13,175 bases of DNA, taken from the NCBI GenBank assembly GCA_023422695.1, contig JAFAGN010000239.1, forward strand, positions 1 to 13,175, in the 5' to 3' direction. Source of the DNA: Pseudomonadota bacterium. Its GTDB lineage: Bacteria; Pseudomonadota; Alphaproteobacteria; Sphingomonadales; Sphingomonadaceae. Below are positions 6,331 to 13,175 of the stretch, in pieces. Position 1 is the first letter of the stretch; each line of letters starts with the position of its first letter. The notes under the pieces were generated by a model. That model made no database searches. It worked only from the letters and a program-made list of their open reading frames with translations, and had not been told where the DNA came from. Both the position numbers and the translations under genes were made by a program.

Positions 6331-7251
6331 ATGGCACAAGGCACCCATGATTTCGTCCCCGATCCGCGCAACGACGCGATCCTGATCAACATAAACGGCG
6401 CACTGGTGCCGCGGGCGCAGGCCAGCGTGTCGGTGTTCGACAGCGGCTTCATGCTGGGCGACGGGGTGTGGGAAGGGATTCGCGTCCACAAGGGACGAAT
6501 GGCGTTTCTCGACCAGCATCTGGACCGGTTGTGGGAGGGTGCAAAGGCGATCGCGATGGATATCGGGATCGATCGCGCCGCGCTCACGCAGCGGCTCTAC
6601 GACACCATTGACGCGAACCAGATGGACGCCTGCCATATCCGGCTGATGGTCACGCGCGGCATCCGGTCGACGCCCTATCAGGATCCGCGCGTCGTCATCT
6701 CGCCCGCGACGATCGTGATCATCGCCGAATATAAGGATCCGCTCCCCGCAACCGTCGAAAAAGGCCTGTCGCTGTTCACCGTGCATGTGCGCCGCGGCGA
6801 CCCGGCGGTGCAGGACCCCAAACTCAATTCGCATTCAAAGCTCAATTGCATCACCGCCTGCATCCAGGCGGCGCAAGCGGGCGCCGACGAGGCGTTGATG
6901 CTCGACCCGCACGGCTTTGTCGCGACGTGTAACTCGACCCATTTCTTCATCGTCCGGGGGGGCGAGGTGTGGACGTCGAGCGGTGATTATTGCCTGGCCG
7001 GCATCACGCGCAGCAATGTGATCCGCATCTGCCGCGAGAATGATATTCCGGTGTATGAAAAGAATTTCTCGCTCACCGAGGTGCATGGTGCGGACGAGGC
7101 GTTCGTTACCGGCACCTTCGCGGGGGTGGTTCCGGCGCATACGATCGACGGGCGCGTCCTGACCAATGGACGCGGGCCGATGGTCGAGCGGTTACAGGGG
7201 CTGTATAAGGCATTGATCGAGCGCGACATTGCAGGGCGTGGCCGCCCGTGA
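6331..7251 (+). CDS. Aminotransferase class IV-like protein (BCAT/D-amino-acid aminotransferase fold)
   Basis: A 306-residue protein of the fold-type IV PLP family, normal in length. The N-terminal part has the typical SVFDSGFMLGDGVWEGIRV (34-52) and HLDRLWEGAKA (63-73). Lys170 in NSHSKLN is the expected Schiff-base lysine. GITR (224-227) fits the phosphate-binding turn, and GTFAGVVPAHTIDGR (261-275) the C-terminal block. The segment after GFVA reads TCNSTHFF (199-206), where the class IV signature expects Glu first and Asn sixth, so the usual glutamate contacting the PLP ring nitrogen is missing (Thr199). Aminotransferase activity is therefore not assured. The stop overlaps the start of the sulfotransferase-like gene (GTGA), so the two are translationally coupled. 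Confidence 0.85.
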   Translation: MAQGTHDFVPDPRNDAILININGALVPRAQASVSVFDSGFMLGDGVWEGIRVHKGRMAFLDQHLDRLWEGAKAIAMDIGIDRAALTQRLYDTIDANQMDACHIRLMVTRGIRSTPYQDPRVVISPATIVIIAEYKDPLPATVEKGLSLFTVHVRRGDPAVQDPKLNSHSKLNCITACIQAAQAGADEALMLDPHGFVATCNSTHFFIVRGGEVWTSSGDYCLAGITRSNVIRICRENDIPVYEKNFSLTEVHGADEAFVTGTFAGVVPAHTIDGRVLTNGRGPMVERLQGLYKALIERDIAGRGRP

Positions 7252-7982
7252 CCGATTGCATCCGCATCGCGATGTGGTCGGGGCCGCGCAATCTGTCGAC
7301 CGCGATGATGCGCAGCTTTGGCAGCCGTGCCGATGCCTTCGTCACCGATGAGCCCTTTTATGGCGCTTATCTGAAAGCAACGGGCGATCCGCAGCCGATG
7401 ATGGACGAAGTCATGGCCTCGATGGACTGCGACTGGCACGGCGTGGCGCGCAGCATGACGGGGCCGAACTCGGCGGGCGCGCCGATCTGGTACCAGAAGC
7501 ATATGGCGCACCACATGGTCGGGCCAATCGCGCATCACGATCTGCCGGGCCTGCGCCACGCCTTCCTGATCCGCGACCCCGCGCGCGTCGTGGCGAGCTA
7601 TGCCGCCAAACGCGTCGCGGTGCGCCCCGACCATCTGGGGACCGACAAGCAGGTCGAATTTTTCGACCACGAGGCCGACCGGCTGGGCCATGCGCCGCCG
7701 GTGATCGACAGCGCCGACATTTTGCGCGATCCTGAAGATATGCTGCAGAAATTGTGCGCCGCGCTGGAGATCGCTTGGGACCCGGCGATGCTGCGCTGGG
7801 AGGCGGGGCTGCGCCCGACCGACGGCGTCTGGGCGTCGCACTGGTACGACGCGGTGGCTGCCAGCACCGGCTTTGGCGCACCCGACAAGCCGCAGCCCGA
7901 CCTGACCGCCGAGGCCCGAAGCGTCGCCGACGCCTGCCGACCGGGCTACGACTATCTGGCGCAGTACAAGATCAAAGCCTGA
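7248..7982 (+). CDS. Sulfotransferase-like P-loop protein
   Basis: A 244-residue soluble protein. IAMWSGPRNLSTAMMRSF (7-24) resembles the 5'-phosphosulfate-binding loop of sulfotransferases, and FLIRDPARVVASY (106-118) resembles the 3'-phosphate-binding strand and helix with its Arg and Ser. VTDEPFYGAYL (32-42) is typical of the bacterial family placed near Sulfotransfer_4. The start is a GTG at 7248 that shares four bases with the aminotransferase stop; no separate strong ribosome-binding site is seen, so coupling is likely. From memory, the plant proteins called branched-chain-amino-acid aminotransferase-like fuse a domain of this kind to a class IV aminotransferase domain. Substrate, and whether PAPS is used, are unknown. 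Confidence 0.8.
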   Translation: MTDCIRIAMWSGPRNLSTAMMRSFGSRADAFVTDEPFYGAYLKATGDPQPMMDEVMASMDCDWHGVARSMTGPNSAGAPIWYQKHMAHHMVGPIAHHDLPGLRHAFLIRDPARVVASYAAKRVAVRPDHLGTDKQVEFFDHEADRLGHAPPVIDSADILRDPEDMLQKLCAALEIAWDPAMLRWEAGLRPTDGVWASHWYDAVAASTGFGAPDKPQPDLTAEARSVADACRPGYDYLAQYKIKA

Positions 7983-7992
7983 TGCGTTTCAA

Positions 7993-8128
7993 TCCTCCCT
8001 GCCGCGTAGCGATAGGGAGGGGGACCGCTTGCGAAGCAAGTGGTGGAGGGGCGACGACGGCCGCGCCAAAGCCCCTCTGTCAGCGGCCATGCCGCCGCCA
8101 CCTCCCCATCGCTGCGCGACAGAGAGGA
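7993..8128. repeat. 136-bp MITE-like inverted-repeat element
   Basis: The ends 7993-8020 and 8101-8128 are 28-nt terminal inverted repeats with 24 matches, and all four mismatches are transitions. Inside, CCGCTTGC-GAA-GCAAGTGG forms a further hairpin (8025-8043), and GAGGGGC (near 8046) is complementary to GCCCCTC (near 8070). There is no coding capacity. The sequence resembles a TCCTCCCTG...AGGGAGGA repeat that I recall from sphingomonad genomes. It fills more than half of the 237-bp gap between the sulfotransferase-like and amidohydrolase genes. The remaining 8129-8219 should hold the amidohydrolase promoter, but I see no clear boxes. Confidence 0.75.
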
Positions 8129-8219
8129 ACAAATCTGCCTCGCCGCAATTTTCCGCTGTCCTATTAAGTCCCGCTTTGCCATCTAGTTTGCGGGCAGCAT
8201 CAGCAGGGCAGGTCAAAAT

Positions 8220-9545
8220 ATGCAATCGCGCGTGAAGTTCGGCAGTTTTCTGCGGGGAATCGGTTTGGGCTCGGCGGCGCTGTTTGCGGTCGCGGCGGCA
8301 GCGCAAGCACCCGCGGGCCAGACCGTCATCACCGCGGCACGCTACGTCGATGTGCTCTCCGGCAAGACGATCGACTATCCCGCGATCTTTGTCGGCGCCG
8401 ACGGCCGCATCACTAATATCGCCGATGCGCGCACGGTGCGTTGGGGCAGCGACGTCAAGCATATCAATCTGGGCGACAAGACGCTGGTTCCTGGCCTCAT
8501 TGACATGCACGTCCATCTCGATGGCCCCGCCGACATCGGCGGTTATCGCGGGCTGGAATTTACCGACAGCTTCTGGGGCATGACCGCGGTCAAAAATGCG
8601 CGCGATATGCTCGATGCCGGGTTCACGACCGTCCGCAATGTCGGAGCGGGCGACCGCAACGATATCGGGCTGAAGCAGGCGATCGACGCGGGCTACGCCG
8701 TCGGGCCGCGCATCGTTCCGGCGGGTTACGCGCTCGGCGCGACCGGCGGGCATTGCGACAGCACCTTCCTGCCGCCCAGCCTGGAAAAGAAGGACGGCAA
8801 GGAAGAGGGCATCGGCGATAACCCCGAAGAACTCCGCTATCAGGTGCGACGCCAGCGCAAATATGGCGCCGAGGTGATCAAGGTCTGCGCCACCGGCGGC
8901 GTCTTTTCGCGCAACACCGAACCCGGCCAGCTGCAGGTTCCCGAGAACGAGCTGCGCGCGATCGCCGACGAGGCGCATCAGTGGGGACTGCGCGTTGCCG
9001 CGCATGCGCATGGTGCCGCTGGCATCCGCGCCGCGATTGCCGCCGGGATCGACACGATCGAGCACGCCAGCCTGGTCGACGACGAAGGCATCCGCATGGC
9101 GGTCGCGCGCAAGCAGCCGGTGTGGTTCGCCATGGACATCTTCAACACCGAATATACCCAGGCCGAGGGCGCGAAGAACGGGGTGCTTGAGGATAATCTG
9201 CGCAAGGACCGCGAGATTGCGCAGATCCAGCGCGACAATTTCCGCAAGGCGCACCGCGCCGGGGTGCGGATGGTCTTCGCGTCCGACGCTGGCGTGATGC
9301 CGCACGGCCAGGTCGGCGGCCAGTTCCGCGTCATGGTCGAATATGGGATGACCCCGATGCAGGCCATTCAAGCCGCGACGAAGAACGCCGCCGAGGCGCT
9401 TGGGCGCGAGAAGGATGTCGGGGCGATTGCTGTCGGGCGTTATGCCGACATCGTGGCGGTGGATGGCGACCCGCTGGCCAACGTGCGCGAGCTGGAAAGC
9501 GTCGATGCGGTGGTCAAGGGCGGGGTGCTGGTGAAGGGGGAGTAG
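8220..9545 (+). CDS. Exported metal-dependent amidohydrolase, Xaa-Pro-dipeptidase-like
   Basis: A 441-residue amidohydrolase-superfamily enzyme. An N-terminal signal peptide (residues 1 to about 28: basic start, hydrophobic core LGSAALFAVAAAAQA) suggests periplasmic location. Metal ligands are visible in order: His97 and His99 in DMHVHLDG, probable carbamylated Lys221 in AEVIKVCATGG, His262 in AAHAHG, His282 in IEHAS and Asp356 in FASDAGV. This is a binuclear set shared with prolidase-like and imidazolonepropionase-like members (COG1228). The C-terminal KDVGAIAVGRYADIVAVDGDPL is the family's beta-sandwich return. It probably cleaves a dipeptide or an N-acyl amide, but the substrate cannot be assigned. 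The ATG at 8220 has a weak AGG upstream. A strong terminator follows. Confidence 0.9.
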   Translation: MQSRVKFGSFLRGIGLGSAALFAVAAAAQAPAGQTVITAARYVDVLSGKTIDYPAIFVGADGRITNIADARTVRWGSDVKHINLGDKTLVPGLIDMHVHLDGPADIGGYRGLEFTDSFWGMTAVKNARDMLDAGFTTVRNVGAGDRNDIGLKQAIDAGYAVGPRIVPAGYALGATGGHCDSTFLPPSLEKKDGKEEGIGDNPEELRYQVRRQRKYGAEVIKVCATGGVFSRNTEPGQLQVPENELRAIADEAHQWGLRVAAHAHGAAGIRAAIAAGIDTIEHASLVDDEGIRMAVARKQPVWFAMDIFNTEYTQAEGAKNGVLEDNLRKDREIAQIQRDNFRKAHRAGVRMVFASDAGVMPHGQVGGQFRVMVEYGMTPMQAIQAATKNAAEALGREKDVGAIAVGRYADIVAVDGDPLANVRELESVDAVVKGGVLVKGE

Positions 9546-9563
9546 TTTTTCGCCTAATCTTGC

Positions 9564-9638
9564 ACCGTAGCCCTGAGCCTGTCGAAGGGCGCTTATCCGG
9601 ATAGGCGCCCTTCGACAGGCTCAGGGCTACGGTTTTTA
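9564..9638 (+). terminator. Perfect 29-bp hairpin with T tract (family A, copy 3)
   Basis: Arms 9564-9592 and 9605-9633 are perfectly complementary over 29 bp (core GAGCCTGTCGAAGGGC). The 12-nt loop contains the 10-nt palindrome TATCCGGATA. TTTTT (9633-9637) directly follows the stem, so it fits a rho-independent terminator for the amidohydrolase gene. On the minus strand the hairpin lies just after the phosphatase gene but has no T tract there. It belongs to the same repeat family as 1404-1472. Confidence 0.8.
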
Positions 9639-9646
9639 CGGTCCCC

Positions 9647-10435
9647 TCAATACACCACCAGCTTGTCCACGATCGCATCGCGCATCTCGGGCGTGAAGTT
9701 CAGCACCGCTTCGGCGTAAGTCGCGACATCGCCATGATCGCGCCGCACCGTCGCCAGCGCGGCGTCGAGGAAGATCGGGTTCACCGACATCAAGGTGCGG
9801 ATCGCATCGTCGTGGATGTCGGCGTTATACCGCGCGCGGATCACGTCTCCGCCCTGGGCAATGCGCTCCTCAATCTTGCCCGCGCTGTTGGTGAGCAGAT
9901 AATCGTGCATCAGGTCATCTTCATGCACGCCGAGTAGCCGGTGGACGACCGCAACGGCAAAGCCGGTGCGGTCTTTGCCCGCGACGCAGTGGACCAGGCT
10001 GGGCGCGTCATATTCGGCGAGCGCGGCGAGGTAGAGCCGCAATGTGGCGACCAGCACCGGGCGGTATGGCATCCCGGCATAGGTATCGACCATTCGCGCC
10101 CGCGCCGTATCATTGTCGATGCTGCCCTGCGCCGCCTGCAAATGCGGGGCGAGACCCGCCGTATTGCCGTCGGCGAAAAGCACCCGCGCCGAAAAGCCTT
10201 CGGGTCGCTTGCACGGATGCGCAGCGCGCTCGTCGTCGCCGCGCAGATCGATGATCGTTTCGATCCCCAGCTTGTCGATCGCGGCCAGATCGTCGTCGCT
10301 CGCATCCTGATGATGCGCGGATCGCCACAGCATCCCGCTGCGCAGCCGCCCGCCGCCCTCGACCGCATAGCCGCCGTAATCGCGGAAATTATGGACCCCG
10401 GACAACGGCAGGACGCGCTCGGCAATCATCGTCAT
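9647..10435 (-). CDS. Protein-tyrosine-phosphatase-like protein (Y_phosphatase3 type)
   Basis: A 262-residue protein matching the bacterial tyrosine/dual-specificity phosphatase family with the extended P-loop HCVAGKDRTG (149-158): nucleophile Cys150, Asp155 and Arg156 of the CX5R loop. The family's N-terminal GVHNFRDYGGY (13-23) and the ETIIDLRGDDER block (59-70) are both present. Members act on phosphotyrosine or phosphoinositides; the substrate here is unknown. Its ATG overlaps the stop of the upstream enoyl-CoA hydratase gene by four bases (ATGA), indicating translational coupling. A second in-frame ATG two codons later is possible. It has no signal peptide, so a cytoplasmic location is likely. 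Confidence 0.9.
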   Translation of the reverse strand: MTMIAERVLPLSGVHNFRDYGGYAVEGGGRLRSGMLWRSAHHQDASDDDLAAIDKLGIETIIDLRGDDERAAHPCKRPEGFSARVLFADGNTAGLAPHLQAAQGSIDNDTARARMVDTYAGMPYRPVLVATLRLYLAALAEYDAPSLVHCVAGKDRTGFAVAVVHRLLGVHEDDLMHDYLLTNSAGKIEERIAQGGDVIRARYNADIHDDAIRTLMSVNPIFLDAALATVRRDHGDVATYAEAVLNFTPEMRDAIVDKLVVY

Positions 10436-11235
10436 TCTCCTGTAAACACCGGGGGACGTTTTTCGACAAAGGCATTGATCGCCTCCCGGTTGTCGGCCGT
10501 TTCGTGCACGATCGCCTGATACGCGGCGCTGAGCTCCAAAATGTCGCTCATCCGGCTATGCTGCGCCTCGCGCAGCAGCCTTTTGGTGAGGCGCAACGCG
10601 CGCGGCGGATTGCACACGATCCGTTCGGCAATCGCCACGGCGCGATCGAGCAGTTCCGCGTCGGGGACGACGTCCGTGACCAGACCATATTCCTTTGCCT
10701 GCTGCGCGTCAAAGCGATCGCCGGTCAGGAATAACTCTGCGGCGCGGGGGTAGCCCAACACTTTCTGGAGCAGCCAGGCGCCACCGTCACCGGGGACGAT
10801 CCCGACCTTGATGAAACTGCACGCGAATTTGGCGCTTTCGGCAGCAATGCGGATGTCGCAGGTGCAGGCGAGATCGCAGCCCAGCCCGATCGCATGGCCG
10901 TTGACCGCGGCGATCATCGGCACTTCGCAGTCCATCAGCGCGCGGATCACCGCTTGAACGCCTTTGCGATAATTGCTGCGGGTCGAATCGGGCTGGTCGA
11001 GAACGCCGATACCGGTGCGATCCTGCATGCCTTTGAGGTTGCCGCCGGCGCTGAACGCCTTGCCACTGCCGGTCAGGATAATCGCGCTGACGCTGCGGTC
11101 GTCGCCAAGGGTGCGAAGCGTGTCGATGATGTCCTGACAATCTTCGTGGGTGCCGATCGCGTTCATGCTCTCGGGCTTGATCATCGTCAGGATCGCGATC
11201 TTGCCCCGCCGCTCGACACTCAGAAATTCACCCAT
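10432..11235 (-). CDS. Enoyl-CoA hydratase/isomerase family protein
   Basis: A 267-residue crotonase-fold protein of normal length. The CoA/oxyanion-hole block reads GSGKAFSAGGNLKGM, and the second block HAIGLGCDLACTCDIRIAAE continues to FIKVGIVPGDGGAWLL. The position of the first catalytic glutamate of classical hydratases (GxxxELA) is Asp in GCDLA, so the reaction may not be simple enoyl hydration. The ATG at 11235 is preferred because AAGGA (11245-11249 on this strand) is 9 nt upstream; a TTG at 11241 is only 3 nt away. It is divergent from the acyl-CoA dehydrogenase genes across 51 bp, so shared acyl-CoA degradation is likely, substrate unknown. Confidence 0.9.
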   Translation of the reverse strand: MGEFLSVERRGKIAILTMIKPESMNAIGTHEDCQDIIDTLRTLGDDRSVSAIILTGSGKAFSAGGNLKGMQDRTGIGVLDQPDSTRSNYRKGVQAVIRALMDCEVPMIAAVNGHAIGLGCDLACTCDIRIAAESAKFACSFIKVGIVPGDGGAWLLQKVLGYPRAAELFLTGDRFDAQQAKEYGLVTDVVPDAELLDRAVAIAERIVCNPPRALRLTKRLLREAQHSRMSDILELSAAYQAIVHETADNREAINAFVEKRPPVFTGE

Positions 11236-11286
11236 CGCCAATTATCCTTTGCTGCTCTGGAAAAGCTATTGCATGGCTGACGGGAC

Positions 11287-12426
11287 ATGCAAGGCTTTGC
11301 GCTCTATCCTTTCGATCCACCCGGCGACATCGTCGCACTGCGCGCCGAATTGCGGGCATGGCTCGCGGTGAATCAGCCGCACGGCGACGTCGTCGCGGGC
11401 GCCAATTGCTGGGCCAGCTTCGATGCCGATTTCAGCCGCGCGCTTGGGGCGGCAGGCTATGTCGGGATGACGTTACCCACGCGCTACGGCGGCGGCGATC
11501 GTCATCCGCTGGAACGCTATGTCGTCATCGAGGAATTGCTGGCGGCGGGCGCGCCGGTTGGGGCGCACTGGATCGCCGATCGCCAGACCGGGCCGTTAAT
11601 CGTGCGGTACGGCAGCGAGGAGCAGCGCGAACGCTATCTGCCGGGGATCGCCCGGGGCGAGCTTTACGCCTGCATCGGCCTGTCCGAGCCGGGAGCGGGG
11701 TCCGATCTGGCCGCGGTGCGGACGACCGCGCGCGAAACCGCCGAGGGCTGGCGGGTGAGCGGCCAGAAAATCTGGACCACCGGCGCGCATTTTTCGCACA
11801 TCATGCTCGCGCTCGTCCGCAGCGAAGAGGGCAGCGAACGCAATGCGGGATTGAGCCAGCTGCTGATCGATCTCGACACCCCCGGCATCACAATCCGCCC
11901 GATCATCGACATGGCGGGCCACCATGATTTCAACGAAGTGTTTTTCGACGATGTGCTCGTGCCGCACGGCGCACTGGTCGGGACGCGGGGGCAGGGGTGG
12001 CAACAGGTCACCGCCGAACTCGGCCTCGAACGCTCGGGGCCGGAACGCTATCTGTCGAGCCACGCGCTGCTCGCGGCGCTGATCGATGCGGCGGGAGCAG
12101 ATCCTGACCCCGCAGTCGCAGTCCTGATCGGCGAGCTGACCGCCGAAATGTGGACGCTGCGGCAATTGTCGATGTCCACCGCGGCGAAGCTGGCGGCGGG
12201 TGAGGATCCGATGGTCGAGGCGTCGGTGGTCAAGGAGCTGGGCAACGCGTTCGAGCAGGACATGCCGCGCCGGGTGCAGACGATCGTCGATTGTCCGTGG
12301 GATGATCCGGGCGACCTTGGCCGGTTGCTGCGCGCGCTGCTGATCGCGTCGCCCAGCTTTTCGCTGCGCGGCGGGACCCGCGAGGTTATCCGTGGGATCA
12401 TCGCGCGCGGATTGGGCCTGCGATGA
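11287..12426 (+). CDS. Acyl-CoA dehydrogenase, full-length subunit
   Basis: A 379-residue FAD flavoprotein that oxidises an acyl-CoA at the alpha-beta bond. The helical N-terminal domain is followed by the family signature GLSEPGAGSDLAA (131-143) and KIWTTGAHFSH (161-171) in the FAD-contacting middle domain, then the C-terminal helices ending in RGGTREVIRGIIARGLGLR. The catalytic glutamate position of medium-chain enzymes (YEGT) is Gly here (RGGT), but Glu248 in ELGLERSG fits the alternative base position of isovaleryl-CoA dehydrogenase (LDLERL). No strong ribosome-binding site precedes the ATG at 11287. The stop overlaps the next start (ATGA), so the two subunits are likely made together. 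Confidence 0.9.
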   Translation: MQGFALYPFDPPGDIVALRAELRAWLAVNQPHGDVVAGANCWASFDADFSRALGAAGYVGMTLPTRYGGGDRHPLERYVVIEELLAAGAPVGAHWIADRQTGPLIVRYGSEEQRERYLPGIARGELYACIGLSEPGAGSDLAAVRTTARETAEGWRVSGQKIWTTGAHFSHIMLALVRSEEGSERNAGLSQLLIDLDTPGITIRPIIDMAGHHDFNEVFFDDVLVPHGALVGTRGQGWQQVTAELGLERSGPERYLSSHALLAALIDAAGADPDPAVAVLIGELTAEMWTLRQLSMSTAAKLAAGEDPMVEASVVKELGNAFEQDMPRRVQTIVDCPWDDPGDLGRLLRALLIASPSFSLRGGTREVIRGIIARGLGLR

Positions 12427-13118
12427 GCGCGGCGCGCGAGATGCTGTGCGACACCGCGCGCGCGGTGTTTGCCGAGGCGGCGACCGCTGGCATCGCGCCG
12501 GTCGAGGAAGCCGGATTTGCATTGCTGTTGGTGCCGGAGGTCGACGGCGGTTTTGGCGGCGACTGGGGCGATGTGAACGCGGTGTTGCAGATCGCCGGGG
12601 TGATAATCCCCGACCTGCCGGTTGCCGCGTTGATCGCCAGCGATGCGCTGCAGCCCGCGGCGACCGTGAGCCTGATGGCGGGGGCAATGGGGCAGGCGTT
12701 GGCGTTGTCGATCGAGCATGTGAACACGCGTCAGCAATTCGGGCGACCGCTGGGCAAATTCCAAGCGGTGCAGCAATCGCTGGCGGTGATGGCGTGCGAA
12801 GTGCGCGCGGTCGAGGCGGCGGCGGCGGCATTGGCGGCGCGGCTGGATGCGGTGGGTCTTGATCCCGCTGCGGCGGATTTCGAGATGGCGGCGGCCAAAC
12901 TGCGGGCGAACCGCGCGGTCGGCATAGTGACCTCGATCGCGCATCAGGTGCATGGCGCGATCGGTTTTACCCGCGAATATGACCTCAACCGCGTGACCAT
13001 CCCGCTGATGCGCTGGCGCGGGGAACAGGGGAATGATGCCTATTGGGCGACGCGGCTGGGACGGCAGGTTGCTGGGTTTGGCGGGCAGGGGCTGTGGGAA
13101 GCGCTGACGGCGCGGTGA
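12423..13118 (+). CDS. Short acyl-CoA dehydrogenase-like subunit lacking the middle domain
   Basis: A 231-residue protein, much shorter than the usual 340-390. The C-terminal dehydrogenase domain is clear: NTRQQFGRPLGKFQAVQQSL (101-120), including the FAD-contacting Arg103 and Gln104 region, and QVHGAIGFTREYDL (175-188). Residues 1-75 resemble part of the N-terminal helical domain (GFALLLVPEVDGGFGGDWGD). The text passes directly from LPVAALIASDALQ to ATVSLMAGAMGQAL, so the beta-sheet middle domain seems absent. No frameshift or stop is visible. It is translationally coupled to the full-length subunit, as in heteromeric acyl-CoA dehydrogenases where one partner has lost part of the active site. 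Confidence 0.85.
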   Translation: MSAAREMLCDTARAVFAEAATAGIAPVEEAGFALLLVPEVDGGFGGDWGDVNAVLQIAGVIIPDLPVAALIASDALQPAATVSLMAGAMGQALALSIEHVNTRQQFGRPLGKFQAVQQSLAVMACEVRAVEAAAAALAARLDAVGLDPAAADFEMAAAKLRANRAVGIVTSIAHQVHGAIGFTREYDLNRVTIPLMRWRGEQGNDAYWATRLGRQVAGFGGQGLWEALTAR

Positions 13119-13143
13119 GCCTGATCCCGACGACGCATTTATC

Positions 13144-13175
13144 ACCGTAGCCCTGAGCTTGTCGAAGGGCGCCTA
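13144..13175. repeat. Left arm of a family A repeat hairpin, cut by the window end
   Basis: From ACCGTAG on, the sequence matches the left arm of the hairpins at 1404 and 9564, in the GAGCTTGTCGAAGGGC variant, and ends in GCGCCTA at the start of the loop. The right arm would lie beyond the window. It begins 25 bases after the stop of the short dehydrogenase subunit and may form its transcript end. Confidence 0.75.

Noticed and set aside
7989..9371. 460-codon open frame antisense to the amidohydrolase
   Set aside because: No recognisable domain or start signal, and the sense strand has a signal peptide and a full metal-ligand set.
11596..13145. Two overlapping long antisense frames over the acyl-CoA dehydrogenase genes
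   Set aside because: Low-complexity Arg/Pro/Ala-rich translations without family features; the sense genes are well supported and coupled.
1404..13175. CRISPR array made of the recurring hairpin repeats
   Set aside because: The copies are kilobases apart, self-complementary and lack regular spacers, and no cas gene is present.

Overview
The window is ordinary chromosomal DNA from a high-GC alphaproteobacterium, most likely a sphingomonad (Sphingomonas/Sphingopyxis group). The evidence is the codon bias, the separate pdhC and lpd genes in one cluster, and several short intergenic repeat families that I recall as abundant in Sphingomonadales (hairpins with the core GAGCTTGTCGAAGGGC, a GGATTGCTTCGC-type repeat and a TCCTCCCTG-type repeat). 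I see no phage, plasmid, transposase, CRISPR array, tRNA or rRNA. No stretch without a gene exceeds 240 bases.

Layout. Positions 1-1370 hold a divergent pair: an XRE-type regulator on the minus strand and a small four-helix membrane protein on the plus strand, with a possible operator between them. A UspA-like protein (minus) is divergent from the pyruvate dehydrogenase genes pdhC (E2) and lpd (E3) on the plus strand. A small, AT-richer gene of unknown function sits between pdhC and lpd and overlaps both. After a long repeat hairpin come a PAP2-type phosphatase, a small single-pass membrane protein, and a translationally coupled pair: a fold-type IV aminotransferase-like protein and a sulfotransferase-like P-loop protein. 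A 136-bp inverted-repeat element precedes an exported amidohydrolase of the Xaa-Pro-dipeptidase-like type, whose gene ends in a perfect 29-bp hairpin followed by a T tract. On the right, a minus-strand pair (enoyl-CoA hydratase, then a protein-tyrosine-phosphatase-like protein) is divergent from two coupled acyl-CoA dehydrogenase genes. The second of these encodes an unusually short subunit.

Functionally, pdhC and lpd supply the E2 and E3 of pyruvate dehydrogenase. The hydratase and dehydrogenase genes look like a small acyl-CoA degradation locus of unknown substrate. The aminotransferase and sulfotransferase-like proteins probably act together, because plants carry (from memory) a fused version of the two.

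I did not find a clearly new system. The most interesting points are: an intergenic palindromic repeat that has become part of the pdhC coding sequence; an aminotransferase that has lost the conserved PLP-contacting glutamate while remaining coupled to its sulfotransferase-like partner; an acyl-CoA dehydrogenase subunit that appears to lack the whole middle domain; and repeat hairpins whose arms and loops covary between copies.
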